Part shown: piece by piece, positions 42,278-52,397 of the stretch
How positions within the stretch are numbered: the first letter of the stretch is position 1
Layout of the letters: each line of letters begins with the position of its first letter
NCBI GenBank assembly: GCA_020631235.1
Contig: JAHDHQ010000017.1
Location: forward strand, 26,172 to 90,171
From: Saprospiraceae bacterium
GTDB taxonomy: Bacteria; Bacteroidota; Bacteroidia; Chitinophagales; Saprospiraceae
Direction: 5' to 3'
Length of the DNA: 64,000 bases
Program-made: the position numbers and the translations under genes
Notes under the pieces: generated by a model
Databases searched by the model: none
Told to the model about the DNA's origin: nothing
What the model saw: the letters and a program-made list of their open reading frames with translations, nothing else

Positions 42278-43120
42278 AAGCGCAAAATCTTTCATACGCT
42301 TAATTTGTTCTTTTGTAAATGCATACTCCATCATATAGCATGGAGCATAGTAACTCATAAAGTTATTAATCATAGGTTTGTACTCTACCCCATTTTCGTC
42401 AAAAGCACCATACATTTCGCAATCTGTATAATTCACCATGGCTCCATAAGCGCCTGCACCAGGATCTGGTGGTGTATCACAAACTTGGTCACCTGTTTTT
42501 GAGCAGTCTAAACCGGCTATTTGTTCTTGGTAATTAAAATGGGTGTGTTCTAAATTAAAGAAGTGTCCAAATTCGTGTACTGGTATCTTTTTATTGGCTA
42601 CATCTTCTTTAGGTATTACAATACTAGATAACCAGCCACCTGTATTAGTAAATCCTCTTCCTTTAGCACATCCCCTTACCCGGCCATCATTGTAACATAA
42701 TGATGGTTCGTGGTCGACTAGGTACAGGTCGATTACATTAGCCGTATTATAATTAATTAGATAGTTATAATAATTCGAAAAATCATTAGCTACTAAAGAC
42801 TCATAAGTGTAATACTCGGTTAATTCGTTTACTTCTCGAATTTCGAATTGGATGTTAGCCGCTTGATATACTCTATTTAGTTCATCAAGCATTTCTCTAA
42901 TCTTTGTATCAGGAGCATATACAGGATTTAGGCTGTCTACCACATTCCAGACGATGATTTCAAAGTGATTCATATAAGAAGTCCGATCTGTCGGAGTATT
43001 AAAGATGTTGTCAGAAGCAAAGTAGCTTTCTTGAACGTATTGATCGGGTTGAGTTTGCCATGGCTGATTCCTTGAACAAGCACTTAAAAGCAAAACGACT
43101 ATTAACATTGCATACCTCAT
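42239..43120 (-). CDS. M43-type metalloprotease lipoprotein
   Basis: 293 residues. Lipoprotein signal MRYAMLIVVLLLSAC. Zinc motif HEFGHFFNLEH near residue 180, then CDTPPDPG and Met-turn-like NNFMSYYAPCYM, as in pappalysin-type M43 enzymes, here without accessory domains or sorting tail. Probably anchored to the outer membrane. Its last codons lie in a duplicated 70-base segment. Related in catalytic domain to the larger protease at 2776-4296. Confidence 0.88.
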   Translation of the reverse strand: MRYAMLIVVLLLSACSRNQPWQTQPDQYVQESYFASDNIFNTPTDRTSYMNHFEIIVWNVVDSLNPVYAPDTKIREMLDELNRVYQAANIQFEIREVNELTEYYTYESLVANDFSNYYNYLINYNTANVIDLYLVDHEPSLCYNDGRVRGCAKGRGFTNTGGWLSSIVIPKEDVANKKIPVHEFGHFFNLEHTHFNYQEQIAGLDCSKTGDQVCDTPPDPGAGAYGAMVNYTDCEMYGAFDENGVEYKPMINNFMSYYAPCYMMEYAFTKEQIKRMKDFALDAKRMEFVKSSL

Positions 43121-43413
43121 AAGCCTTCATTTTTATCCTTTTTAATCTCACTGCTCTGGTTATGTATAGGTCTATTCTCAAATGTTATTTGTTTCGTGTA
43201 TAACGCATTAAATTGTATGGTTAATATAAGTTACGCCCATATTTTATGTTAATTATTGTTTATTTGTCGGTATGATTTTTGGTGTCTTTTTGTTTTTTTT
43301 TCAATGTTGGATTAAGTCAACAGTGCGATCCTTGTATAGTATTTCACCTCATTCTATTACATATATAATTTAGATATATATCTTTGTATCATATTTATAA
43401 AACATTGACTATT
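43121..43413. other. Intergenic region between divergent genes
   Basis: About 290 AT-rich bases between the M43 lipoprotein and the thioredoxin-like lipoprotein. Apart from the -7 box at 43379, nothing recognisable is seen. Confidence 0.4.
43379..43386 (+). promoter_or_regulatory. -7 box of the thioredoxin-like lipoprotein gene
   Basis: TATCTTTG (TAnnTTTG), 27 bases before the ATG at 43414. It overlaps the alternative start at 43384, which argues against that start. Confidence 0.5.
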
Positions 43414-44913
43414 ATGTGGAAATACATGGCACTTCTTTTTGTTTTGTTCTATGCTTGTGGCAATAGCACAAGTTCGACTGAAACCACAGCGGCAACAACC
43501 AGTGCACCCAAAAGCGAAAACATATCTAAACCCAAGAGTTTTGAAAATAATGCAGAAAAAGGTGTTCAAGCTCCTGAAGAAACAGCAAAAGACAATGGTG
43601 CTCCAGCTAAATTTAGCATTCGTTTTAAAGAAAATGTTAGTGGACTTACGTATTTAATAGGCACATATGCTGATCAGAATGTACGGATGGATTCTAGTCA
43701 AATAGTTTCTAATACTGCCAGTTTTGACAAAGCGGAAGGATATCCACAAGGGCTTTATTATGTTATATTTCCCGATAATAAATTTGTACAAATCATGCTC
43801 GCTGAAGACCAAACATTCAGCATGGAAACATCTCTAGCTGACCCAAGCCAAACTACCGTTAAGGGATCGGTGGAAAATGAGTTGTTTTATGAGAATATGA
43901 AATATGAGCGATCTCACAGAGCTAAAATGCAACCTTATACTGAGGTATTAAAAACTGCTGAAAAGGATAGTGACAGCTACAATGAAGCTATGAAAAACAG
44001 AAAGGCTTTAGTAAGTGAACGAGAAGCACATCTGGCCGAAATAGCTAAAAAACATCCGAATAGTTTTTTTGTAAAATTTAAAGAAGCTGGACAAAATCCT
44101 ACTTTAAGAGAAGACCTTCCGAATGACGAACAAGTGGCTGCTTATCGCAATGAATTCTGGGACAATGTAGATTTTAGTGATATCAGAATCATGCGTACTC
44201 CGGTTATCAAAAATAAACTCAATAGGTACTTTACTGAAATAACACCTCAAAACCCGGATGCCTTAAAAGAAGCAGCGGACAACCTACTTAATCGAGTCTT
44301 AGACTATCCAAGATATTATCAGTTTTTTGCCAATTGGATTGTATTTAAATATGAGCCAACAAAGACTACCTTAATGGATGCAGAAGCCGTCTTTGTACAT
44401 ATGATCCAAAACTATTTTACCTACAATAGAGCTTTTTGGTCAGATTCTACACAAGTTTATGGACTACAATTGCGTGCTCATGAGATGGCTCAAAGTTTAA
44501 TAGGTCAGCAAGGACCTAATGTAACCGCCAATGATCAGTATGGAAAACCTCAAACGCTATACGACAAAACGGCTGATTACCTAGTCGTTTATATGTTTAA
44601 TCCTACTTGCGAACATTGTGCTGTGGAAACACCAAAACTAATCGACTTATACAATAAAGAAAAAGGCAAAGGACACTTAGATGTGTATTCCATTGTGGTG
44701 GACACAGACGACAAAGAATGGAAAGATTATTTAAAGAAAAATAACATTGAATTTACTTCTGTTTTTGATCCTACCAATAAAGCTATTTATGCAAAGTATT
44801 TTGTTAATGTAACTCCTGAAGTGTACGTACTCAATAAAGATCGCATCATCATTGGTAAAAATCTTAAAATCGATCAAATAGAAGAAGTGATTCGTAGAGA
44901 TCAAAACAAATAA
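43414..44913 (+). CDS. TlpA-like thioredoxin lipoprotein (DUF4369/DUF5106 type)
   Basis: 499 residues from the ATG at 43414 (MWKYMALLFVLFYAC, lipobox Cys at 15). After a Ser/Thr-rich linker comes a DUF4369-like beta domain (about 60-160: FSIRFKENVSGLTYLIGTYADQNVRMDSSQI in parts), a helical middle (about 165-340, DUF5106-like) and a thioredoxin fold from about 365 with active site FNPTCEHCAVETPKL, DVYSIVVDTDDKEW and cis-Pro NVTPEVYVL. Membrane-anchored thiol-disulfide protein; substrate unknown. DUF1272 gene follows after 7 bases. Confidence 0.88.
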   Translation: MWKYMALLFVLFYACGNSTSSTETTAATTSAPKSENISKPKSFENNAEKGVQAPEETAKDNGAPAKFSIRFKENVSGLTYLIGTYADQNVRMDSSQIVSNTASFDKAEGYPQGLYYVIFPDNKFVQIMLAEDQTFSMETSLADPSQTTVKGSVENELFYENMKYERSHRAKMQPYTEVLKTAEKDSDSYNEAMKNRKALVSEREAHLAEIAKKHPNSFFVKFKEAGQNPTLREDLPNDEQVAAYRNEFWDNVDFSDIRIMRTPVIKNKLNRYFTEITPQNPDALKEAADNLLNRVLDYPRYYQFFANWIVFKYEPTKTTLMDAEAVFVHMIQNYFTYNRAFWSDSTQVYGLQLRAHEMAQSLIGQQGPNVTANDQYGKPQTLYDKTADYLVVYMFNPTCEHCAVETPKLIDLYNKEKGKGHLDVYSIVVDTDDKEWKDYLKKNNIEFTSVFDPTNKAIYAKYFVNVTPEVYVLNKDRIIIGKNLKIDQIEEVIRRDQNK

Positions 44914-44920
44914 ACTAGAC

Positions 44921-45211
44921 ATGTTAGCACTCCGTCCATGCTGTGAACATTGTGGGACTGATTTACCGCCGAATAGCACTCATGCAATGATTTGCAGCTA
45001 TGAGTGTACCTTTTGTGCTGACTGTGTAGACCAACTGTTTACCAATGTATGTCCTAATTGCGGAGGAGGTTTTGTCCCTCGCCCTATCCGTCCTGCAGCC
45101 CAACTAGACAAATATCCGCCAAAAAAAGAAAGACTCCACAGACCTGTGGATTTAACTAAATACCAAGAGCTCTACTTAAAAAATAAGCATACGCCACCAG
45201 AAAAAAGATAA
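44921..45211 (+). CDS. DUF1272 zinc-ribbon protein
   Basis: 96 residues. Cys-rich N-terminus matches DUF1272: LRPCCEHCGTDLPPNS, ICSYECTFCADCV and CPNCGGGFVPRPIRP, enough for two zinc sites. A Lys/Arg-rich tail follows. Small cytoplasmic protein of unknown function, probably co-transcribed with the preceding lipoprotein. Confidence 0.9.
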   Translation: MLALRPCCEHCGTDLPPNSTHAMICSYECTFCADCVDQLFTNVCPNCGGGFVPRPIRPAAQLDKYPPKKERLHRPVDLTKYQELYLKNKHTPPEKR

Positions 45212-45407
45212 ATTATTTGTCATGTAAAATATTGGTTATCAAGCAATAACAACATTGAACAAAAAATACTCTATACTTTTTTAAGGATCAATGCAGCTTT
45301 TATAGATATCATCTTGTCCTATTAGTGAAGGCAAGTGATTTAGATTGTAAGGCCAGCATTCCAAATTCATTTCCTGTATCAATTATTCACTTTAATTAAA
45401 TTAGATT

Positions 45408-47156
45408 ATGAAACTTTATAGAATTATTCTTCTTTCCATAGTTGTATGTTTTACAGCTTGTAGAAAAGATATAGACGACATTGACCAAAATCCTGGTAAC
45501 AATCCTCCTGCCACTTTTGTAAACGGTTCTGTTTTAGGACTCATTACTGATGAATCTGGAAATCCGCTTGAAGATGCAACGGTAACTTATGATGGCTTTT
45601 CAGTGAGTACAGACGAATTTGGAAATTTCTTAATGAACAACCAATCATTTAATGAAAACGCAACAAGCATCAAGGTAACGAAGGAAGGATATTTTAATAG
45701 CTCAAGAACCTTTTATCCTAGATTAAACGAAACAAATCACATCACATTAACTTTGATGGATAAAGTTTCTTCTGGTACAATCACTCCAGGAAACAGTACA
45801 ACTATTAATACTGAAGGAGTAAGCATCGATTTTACAACTCCATCATTTGTGGATGAATCAGGAGCTTCTCATACTGGAAATGTAAATGTTTTTGTGAGAT
45901 GGTTAAATCCTACTGCTGATAACTTAAACGACATCATGCCTGGAGATTTAGTAGGTTTAGATACTAATAATGATCTAAACGCACTCCAAAGTTTCGGTAT
46001 GATCGCCGTAGAATTAGCATCTGACAATGGCGATTACTTACAATTAGCAGAAGGAACCACAGCCCAAATATCTTTAGATGTGCCTGCGGAAATGCAAGGA
46101 AATGCACCGGCAAGCATTCCATTATGGCATTTTGACGAAGACTCAGGATTATGGGAAGAGGAAGGCGAAGCTACTTTAGAAGGTGGCAAATATGTCGGTT
46201 CTGTCAGTCATTTTTCTTTCTGGAATTGTGATGCTCCATTCCCTTTAATCACTTTATCAGGATTCGTTAATGGCGACAATGGTGGTATCCAAAATTTAAA
46301 AGTGAAAATTACAGATTTGGAATTGGATCAATCTGGGTATGGACTTACTTCAGATAGAGGGTTTTTTATAGGAAAAGTACCGGAGGGTCATGCTTTGCTT
46401 ATCGAGATTTTAGGACCTTGCGGAAATGTTCTTGAATCTGAAGAAATAGGTCCTTATACTGAAGACACTGAGATTGCACCTATTTTTGTATCTACGGGAG
46501 AAGACGTTAATATATCCGGAAATCTTAGCAATTGCAATGGTGATGCAATTACACAAGGGTATGTGCATATCACATTCGAAAGTGGTAATACAATAACTGT
46601 TACGATGGAAAATGACCAAACATTTAGCACTACATTATTAGGTTGTGAAAATGATGAAATGGCCACTGCAGTAGGAATAGATATCTCTAATAGTTTAGTT
46701 AGTGCTCCAACAGATTTCAATATGAGCGGTGACCCAGTGCTTAATTTAGAAGCATGTGAAGTATATTATGAGCCGGGAATTTATGTAGATTACAACAATG
46801 GTGGTGGATTTGAAGCTACCGGATCTGGTCAAGATTCTTTAATTGCTTACACCTACCAAGTACAAGACTTTGGAACACATAAAGATTACGAGATAACAGT
46901 ACTTGATTGGTTGTTGGGTGAAGAATTGTTAAGAGGTAATGTCATAGTAACTGAAGGATCAACTGACGTCCAGTATGATTTGCAATTTTTAACTGATGGC
47001 TTTTCAATTAGTGGAGTAGTTACTGGTGGAATTGTAAATCAAGGTGTAGAACTATTACATGTGAGTGACACAAATAATGACATAGAAATTGTGGACTCTT
47101 CTTTATATGATCCAAGTATAACCGAAGTAGAGTTTACCTTAAATATAGAATTGTAA
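45408..47156 (+). CDS. Large lipoprotein with carboxypeptidase-regulatory domain
   Basis: 582 residues. Lipoprotein signal MKLYRIILLSIVVCFTAC. Residues about 42-115 form a carboxypeptidase-regulatory-like beta-sandwich (GLITDESGNPLEDATVTYDG, STDEFGNFLMNN). Later beta-rich parts include PLWHFDEDSGLWEEEGEATLEGG in parts and SVSHFSFWNCDAP, as in other Bacteroidota surface lipoproteins. It ends 3 bases before the start of an ECF sigma factor, so it is probably in the same operon and may act in its sensing pathway. Confidence 0.8.
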   Translation: MKLYRIILLSIVVCFTACRKDIDDIDQNPGNNPPATFVNGSVLGLITDESGNPLEDATVTYDGFSVSTDEFGNFLMNNQSFNENATSIKVTKEGYFNSSRTFYPRLNETNHITLTLMDKVSSGTITPGNSTTINTEGVSIDFTTPSFVDESGASHTGNVNVFVRWLNPTADNLNDIMPGDLVGLDTNNDLNALQSFGMIAVELASDNGDYLQLAEGTTAQISLDVPAEMQGNAPASIPLWHFDEDSGLWEEEGEATLEGGKYVGSVSHFSFWNCDAPFPLITLSGFVNGDNGGIQNLKVKITDLELDQSGYGLTSDRGFFIGKVPEGHALLIEILGPCGNVLESEEIGPYTEDTEIAPIFVSTGEDVNISGNLSNCNGDAITQGYVHITFESGNTITVTMENDQTFSTTLLGCENDEMATAVGIDISNSLVSAPTDFNMSGDPVLNLEACEVYYEPGIYVDYNNGGGFEATGSGQDSLIAYTYQVQDFGTHKDYEITVLDWLLGEELLRGNVIVTEGSTDVQYDLQFLTDGFSISGVVTGGIVNQGVELLHVSDTNNDIEIVDSSLYDPSITEVEFTLNIEL

Positions 47157-47159
47157 TCA

Positions 47160-47720
47160 TTGGAAATAAACATCCAAATAGAACAACTTAAGCGACGCCA
47201 GCAAGAAGCTTTTAAGTGGGTAGTCCATAACTACTCTTCAAAGCTTCTTGCTACGGCGCGCTTATACACTAAGACAAAAGAAGATGGAGAAGATGTTCTT
47301 CAGGATGCTTTTGTAACCATGTACCAGAAGATAAAACAATTTAAAGGCAAGACAGAAGGTGAGTTATTTAGTTGGATGAAGCGTATTGTCATCAATACCT
47401 CCATTAATAAATACCAAACTAAATATTACAGTCAAGAAATGTATGTAGAATATCCTGAGCACGCACAAGAAGCTCCAGAAATCCACGCAAAACTAGCTGC
47501 TGAAGAAATTATCCAGCTGACCTATCAAATGCCTGTAGGATTACGCCAAGTTTTTTCACTCTATACCTTAGAATCTTACAGCCATAAGGAAATTGCCAAG
47601 CTCCTAGGCATGAAAGAAAGTAGTTCCAGATCACAGTATACTCGTGCTAAAAAATGGATGGCAAACGCGATTAATCAGCATGATAAGACTTTTAATAATT
47701 CAATAAATTTAAGTTCATGA
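47160..47720 (+). CDS. ECF-type RNA polymerase sigma factor
   Basis: 186 residues from a TTG at 47160. Region 2 at about 20-90 (TKEDGEDVLQDAFVTMYQKI, FSWMKRIVINTSINKY) and region 4 at about 125-175 (LRQVFSLYTLESYSHKEIAKLLG in parts, SSSRSQYTRAKKWM). It directs polymerase to a set of promoters, probably under control of the next gene, whose ATG overlaps its stop in ATGA. Target genes unknown. Confidence 0.93.
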   Translation: MEINIQIEQLKRRQQEAFKWVVHNYSSKLLATARLYTKTKEDGEDVLQDAFVTMYQKIKQFKGKTEGELFSWMKRIVINTSINKYQTKYYSQEMYVEYPEHAQEAPEIHAKLAAEEIIQLTYQMPVGLRQVFSLYTLESYSHKEIAKLLGMKESSSRSQYTRAKKWMANAINQHDKTFNNSINLSS

Positions 47721-49174
47721 AGCATTCATTCGAAGATCAATTTAAACAGGCGATGCAACAAGCAGAAGAGCCATTGAATGTGGACAAACTTTGGTCAAAG
47801 GTAGAAGAACGCACTTTCGGTAAACGTCGGAAACTGCGTATCATTTATATCGCTCTACCTCTACTTTTATTGACTGCGTTTTATCTCGGTTATCAAGCAT
47901 CAAATAACACACAAAAACAAACAGCAAACAAAACTCAAATAGATCATTTAAGTACAAAGACTAAGCATGCATCCATTATCGAAGAAAAGAAAGTCTATGA
48001 AGAAGTCACCGATCTTAAAGAAGCAACACGTCTTCATGAAAATGATCAAATAAGTGAGGATCAGGATGCTAAAATTCGATATTCTACATCTACAAAATCA
48101 GCTACATCTGCAAGGAAAACCAAGTCTTCCGAACACGCATCTGCGATAACAAATAGCTCTTTAAATCTAGATCAAGTAGAACATTCTGGCAAAAAAACTC
48201 AGACAACAGTATCCGCTAGCAAGCATGCACAGCAAACTCAGCAGGCTGACCTAAAAACTCATGCACACCCTACAAAAAATGCATTTATAGCTGCAAAAAA
48301 TAACCAAAAGAAAACGCCATCTTTAAGCAATCCGCACATCCATATATTAGCTATACAAAACCAAACACCATCATTATTTCCGTGGGAAATTAGAAACCCC
48401 GTATACTTTAATGAAGAAGACATTGAACCAATAATCGACATGGAAAAACTTGCACAAAAATGGCAACAAGCATTCGTTCTATCCTCTAGTTTTGGTAAAG
48501 CTGATAAAATGTTACGCACAAAAGATTCTTTGGGTGTCGACTATTTAAATCTCCGCAATACTACTGAGCTTCATCGAGAAAGTTGGACTTTAGCTCCAAA
48601 TATGCAATGGAAACACGCTAATGGTTTCATCTTAGAAGCTGGCATTCATTATCACAGAATTAACGAACAATTTAATTGGTCTGGAACTTACACCGAAACC
48701 GATGGAGAGATATACAAGGATTTATTGATTATCGACTCAGCAGGTGATAGCATTCGGAAAGCGAGTGTAGGAAGTACAGAGCTTAATCAATGGATCATTA
48801 CTCGAAATATGTCGATCAATAATAGTTATCATCAACTGGGCATAATGGCTGGTACAGGTTACCAATTTAGTTATAAAAAGTGGAGTGCAAGCCCAATGGT
48901 TTATGGGCATTTGAATGTTTTAACTTGGGCTGGTCAAAAGGATTATATTTTAGAAAGTACAGCAAAGCCAGGTTTACTTAACCAGCAAGTGACTAATGAT
49001 GTGAGTTTAGCGTATAGCGGCAAAATAACCATAGGCTACGATGTCTCAGATAAACTTTCTTTAGGGCTAAATGCCCAATATCGAATGGTACCAAATGTGC
49101 TTAAAAGCGAGCTACCAATAAGCCAAACCTATGGATTTACCGGATTAGGCTTAGCCCTTGGGTATAAGTGGTAA
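47717..49174 (+). CDS. Anti-sigma-like N-terminus fused to an outer-membrane barrel-like domain
   Basis: 485 residues. Residues 1-40 are cytoplasmic and acidic (FEDQFKQAMQQAEEPLNVDKLWSKVEERTF), followed by one membrane helix (IIYIALPLLLLTAFYLGYQ, about 42-60), a long low-complexity Lys/Thr/Ser/His linker (about 60-215) and a C-terminal beta-strand-rich region (about 265-485) ending LGLALGYKW, like outer-membrane barrels closing on an aromatic residue. ATGA overlap with the sigma gene points to an anti-sigma role. Spanning the periplasm from inner to outer membrane is inferred. Confidence 0.72.
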   Translation: MKHSFEDQFKQAMQQAEEPLNVDKLWSKVEERTFGKRRKLRIIYIALPLLLLTAFYLGYQASNNTQKQTANKTQIDHLSTKTKHASIIEEKKVYEEVTDLKEATRLHENDQISEDQDAKIRYSTSTKSATSARKTKSSEHASAITNSSLNLDQVEHSGKKTQTTVSASKHAQQTQQADLKTHAHPTKNAFIAAKNNQKKTPSLSNPHIHILAIQNQTPSLFPWEIRNPVYFNEEDIEPIIDMEKLAQKWQQAFVLSSSFGKADKMLRTKDSLGVDYLNLRNTTELHRESWTLAPNMQWKHANGFILEAGIHYHRINEQFNWSGTYTETDGEIYKDLLIIDSAGDSIRKASVGSTELNQWIITRNMSINNSYHQLGIMAGTGYQFSYKKWSASPMVYGHLNVLTWAGQKDYILESTAKPGLLNQQVTNDVSLAYSGKITIGYDVSDKLSLGLNAQYRMVPNVLKSELPISQTYGFTGLGLALGYKW

Positions 49175-49205
49175 GCTTAATTAAAACTAATACACCGAGA
49201 ACTTA

Positions 49206-51239
49206 TCAGAGCTTCACCACTTTTTGGAGGCTCGTATTTCCTTTATGATCACTTATCTTCAAACTATAAACACCTGGAACTAAATGGCTTAATAGGCAAT
49301 CTTTTTGTCCAATGATTTGGCTGGTATACAATAAGCTTCCCTGCAGGGAGTACAGTTCCACAGTATATGCTTTCTGGTCCGCTAATCTGATGCTCAGCAT
49401 ATCACTAAAAGGATTAGGGAATACATTAATGATTACACCATCTTCCTGCTTAGTGCTAGAACTTTGATCGCAATTATCTTCAGCGATTAAACCTGATTTA
49501 TATAATTCTTGTAAATCAACTGCATAAGATACTTCTTCACTCACAACCGATACGCGCTTAAAATCTCGATTGGTTCCGCATTCTATCCAATCCCAATTTT
49601 CTCCAAAGTCCTTCGTTTCAAAAACAGAGGATTGGTCTCCTACTATTAGACCATAACCATTATTCCTGAAATCAATATCAAGTAGATCGTTTCCACTCGA
49701 TAAGTAACTTGTATCCCAATCCATTCCACCATTAACAGTTTTCATTAATAATCCGTCCACTCCTGCTATAAATCCTTCGTTTTCATCGAGAAAATGGATA
49801 GCTAATAAGTCTTCATTATTTCCACTGTTTTCATTAAAATAGAAGGTTTGCCAATTGCTCCCACCATCCAAAGACTTAGTATAATAATCCTGACCATCTG
49901 CATGGCCTATTCCATGAATTGCCTGATCACTAATCAGATGAATTTTATCAATTTCTGGCAACTCATCACTTTGCAAATCCCATGTATTTCCAAAATTTAT
50001 ACTCTTATATAAATGGTTAGTTCCAGAAATTGCATAAGCTACGCCGCTCGGCAAAATACCAGCTGTTTTTATGGAGAATGTACTTAGACTTTCTTTCCAT
50101 GTTTTACCTCCATTCTTAGTAAATAAAATGGATTTTAATGGTTCTAAGCCATTAAGTATTTCACAAGCTATTATTCCTTGTTCTTCATTAGCCATCTCTA
50201 AAGAATGGAATAATCTATTGCCACTTTCAGGCACAGCAAAAGGTTGTTCCACCCAATTTTCCCCACCATTTTTAGAGTGATAAATTTTATGCTTTTCTAT
50301 AATCCAAAGTAAATCTTCATTGAGTGCATAAACATCCTTAACTAAAGGATACTCTTCTATTGGCTTCCAGTAGTCGGCTTGACAAAAACTAAGTTGTTTT
50401 TCAAAATATACTTCTGTTCCTAAAAATTTATCAAGAGCTCTCAAACTCAGCAAGTAACAACCGGGCGTTTCTGCCACAAAAAAAGGATTATTTTCAGTTG
50501 AATATTGGTCATCATTAAAACTCCACTCTACTATTTCTAGGCTATCTTGATTTAGGAAAAGCTCAATCGAAAGGCTATCTATTTCACAGGTAAATGGCTC
50601 TTCTACCCCTTGATAATTTAACAATTCACACACTTCCAAATTTGAAGGTATTTCACCATCTTCATCCTGATATACAGCATTATTTACATAGAGTATTTCG
50701 CCTTCCCGATTGTGAAAACAGACATTGTATGCCCAATTATCCCAGACTGGATAACTCCCAAAAGTATGCTGTGCATCACCAATCCCTTCAATCCAGAAAT
50801 GCCCTGTTATACTTACGGTCTTTCTTTTTTCTCCATTTAGCAAAACCAACGAATCAGTTGCTGTGACAACTGCTGTTGTTAGGCCGAAATCAAGAGGACT
50901 TAGAAAGGTAACTTCATCACCAGGCAAAACTCCAAAATCAAACAGCAAGCAATCTTCTTCACATAAAACAAAACCTCCTTTTACATAAACCTTTTGATTA
51001 TCAAAATACAAAAGTGAGTTTCCAAAGTAAGTACCGAAAGATATAGCAGGCAATCCCATAAAACTAGTATCAATTTCAAGGATATTTAAATTAGAATAAT
51101 GACAATGAGTATATCCTCCATGTCCACACTGGATAGTAGTTACATTTCTGAGTTGTTTAAATAACTCATAGGTAGATTGTGCTTTGCCTTGCTTTGAAAA
51201 CACTAAAAAAACGAGTATGAAGAAAATGGAGGTGCGCAT
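49206..51239 (-). CDS. Secreted BNR/Ycf48-like propeller protein with type A sorting tail
   Basis: 677 residues with a signal peptide (ending QGKAQ). Residues about 300-590 contain at least six Asp-box-like propeller motifs: KNGGENWVEQ, KNGGKTWKES, NFGNTWDLQ, DGGSNWQTF, NGGMDWDTS, DFGENWDWI, the pattern of sortilin/Ycf48 BNR repeats. The C-terminal 70 residues are a type A sorting domain (VFPNPFSDMLSIRL, VELYSLQGSLLY, GVYSLKI). Secreted by type IX; ligand unknown. Confidence 0.86.
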   Translation of the reverse strand: MRTSIFFILVFLVFSKQGKAQSTYELFKQLRNVTTIQCGHGGYTHCHYSNLNILEIDTSFMGLPAISFGTYFGNSLLYFDNQKVYVKGGFVLCEEDCLLFDFGVLPGDEVTFLSPLDFGLTTAVVTATDSLVLLNGEKRKTVSITGHFWIEGIGDAQHTFGSYPVWDNWAYNVCFHNREGEILYVNNAVYQDEDGEIPSNLEVCELLNYQGVEEPFTCEIDSLSIELFLNQDSLEIVEWSFNDDQYSTENNPFFVAETPGCYLLSLRALDKFLGTEVYFEKQLSFCQADYWKPIEEYPLVKDVYALNEDLLWIIEKHKIYHSKNGGENWVEQPFAVPESGNRLFHSLEMANEEQGIIACEILNGLEPLKSILFTKNGGKTWKESLSTFSIKTAGILPSGVAYAISGTNHLYKSINFGNTWDLQSDELPEIDKIHLISDQAIHGIGHADGQDYYTKSLDGGSNWQTFYFNENSGNNEDLLAIHFLDENEGFIAGVDGLLMKTVNGGMDWDTSYLSSGNDLLDIDFRNNGYGLIVGDQSSVFETKDFGENWDWIECGTNRDFKRVSVVSEEVSYAVDLQELYKSGLIAEDNCDQSSSTKQEDGVIINVFPNPFSDMLSIRLADQKAYTVELYSLQGSLLYTSQIIGQKDCLLSHLVPGVYSLKISDHKGNTSLQKVVKL

Positions 51240-51374
51240 ATTGATTGACGGTTATAAAGTAAGGACACAATATACATAAGTCATCCCCTATCAATTATAT
51301 ATATATTGAAAAAGATCGTATACAAAAAAATTCTTCTTGTACATAAAGTAAGCAACATTGAAACAAAACCCTAC

Positions 51375-52397
51375 TTATCTTTTAAAGTGCTCTACGATTG
51401 AGTATGCAGGATTTCTATCTGTGCCCTCATGCTGGATAGAAATATATCCAAACTTATCGGCTTCATATTCTACTAATGCTTTGCCAGGAAAATCTATTCT
51501 TTTTATAGAGTAAAAATCAAAGGAAGTGACCGGTTTGCCAGATAAAGTTATTATACCCCACTTATCACTGAGTCTTGCTTTTAGATAGCCATAATTTGGC
51601 TGCTTGCTGCGACAATCTGGATATTCGATAGTATCATAAACACACTCGACCATTGGTTTGAAAACTCCTTTTTCGTGGTAGTGTTTTTTAAATGGATTTG
51701 TGTTCAGCGGAACCCCTTTTAACTGACTTCTTGTCAAAAACCCATATTTATTATTTTGTTTGCAAATTACTCGGCCTTGCAATAAGTAAACCGTATCAAA
51801 CGCTATCGATGTAGTATCATGGATTAGGCTATCAAGATCTTTTGATGATTTTGATAGATAGTGATAGTTTAAACGATACTTATCATTGCTTTTAATAACA
51901 AAATCTAAGGTGTCCGTGACTTGTGATGTATTGTTCTCATAGACCTTAAATGGATCACGCTTTTTATTGTATAAGGTCACCTTTTTTCCGGCAGGATTAA
52001 TAAAGTAATCGACACCTTTTAACTGGACCTTTGCTATTGGATTATGAGTAGAAAAATAGGGCACAAAATCTGTGGCCTTTACGTATTTAGGCTTTATGGA
52101 GTATTTTCCTTTGGAATTTACATATCCATATTTGTTATCTTTTTTGACCAATGACATTCCAAACTTAGAAATATGGGCCTCTTCAAAAATAGGTTTTGTG
52201 AGGTGATTACCTGCTGCGTCATTTAGTCCCCAAGCTCCCTCTTCATAATAGGGATACATTTTTTGATCATTGGGAAGATTCATTGGTTTTAAAGGCTGGG
52301 AAGCTTTGCAGCCGATTAAAAAACAGCATAAGAGTAGTAAAAATGACTTTTCCCCTTTTAAGAAACCTTTATTAAGGGCCACATTTGATAAATACAT
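51375..52397 (-). CDS. WG-repeat lipoprotein
   Basis: 340 residues. Lipoprotein signal with Cys at about residue 30 (FLLLLCCFLIGC). WG-type beta-repeats: EEGAWGLNDAAGNHLTKPIF, KYGYVNSKGKYSIKPKY, NKYGFLTRSQL, KWGIITLSGKPVTSFDFY and FGYISIQHEG. The WG/KWG repeat family is found in surface and host-interaction proteins; binding partner unknown. It stands alone between two surface-protein genes. Confidence 0.82.
   Translation of the reverse strand: MYLSNVALNKGFLKGEKSFLLLLCCFLIGCKASQPLKPMNLPNDQKMYPYYEEGAWGLNDAAGNHLTKPIFEEAHISKFGMSLVKKDNKYGYVNSKGKYSIKPKYVKATDFVPYFSTHNPIAKVQLKGVDYFINPAGKKVTLYNKKRDPFKVYENNTSQVTDTLDFVIKSNDKYRLNYHYLSKSSKDLDSLIHDTTSIAFDTVYLLQGRVICKQNNKYGFLTRSQLKGVPLNTNPFKKHYHEKGVFKPMVECVYDTIEYPDCRSKQPNYGYLKARLSDKWGIITLSGKPVTSFDFYSIKRIDFPGKALVEYEADKFGYISIQHEGTDRNPAYSIVEHFKR

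Noticed and set aside
45212..45407. Small gene or RNA between DUF1272 and the large lipoprotein
   Set aside because: No open frame, hairpin with T-run or promoter box found in these 196 bases.
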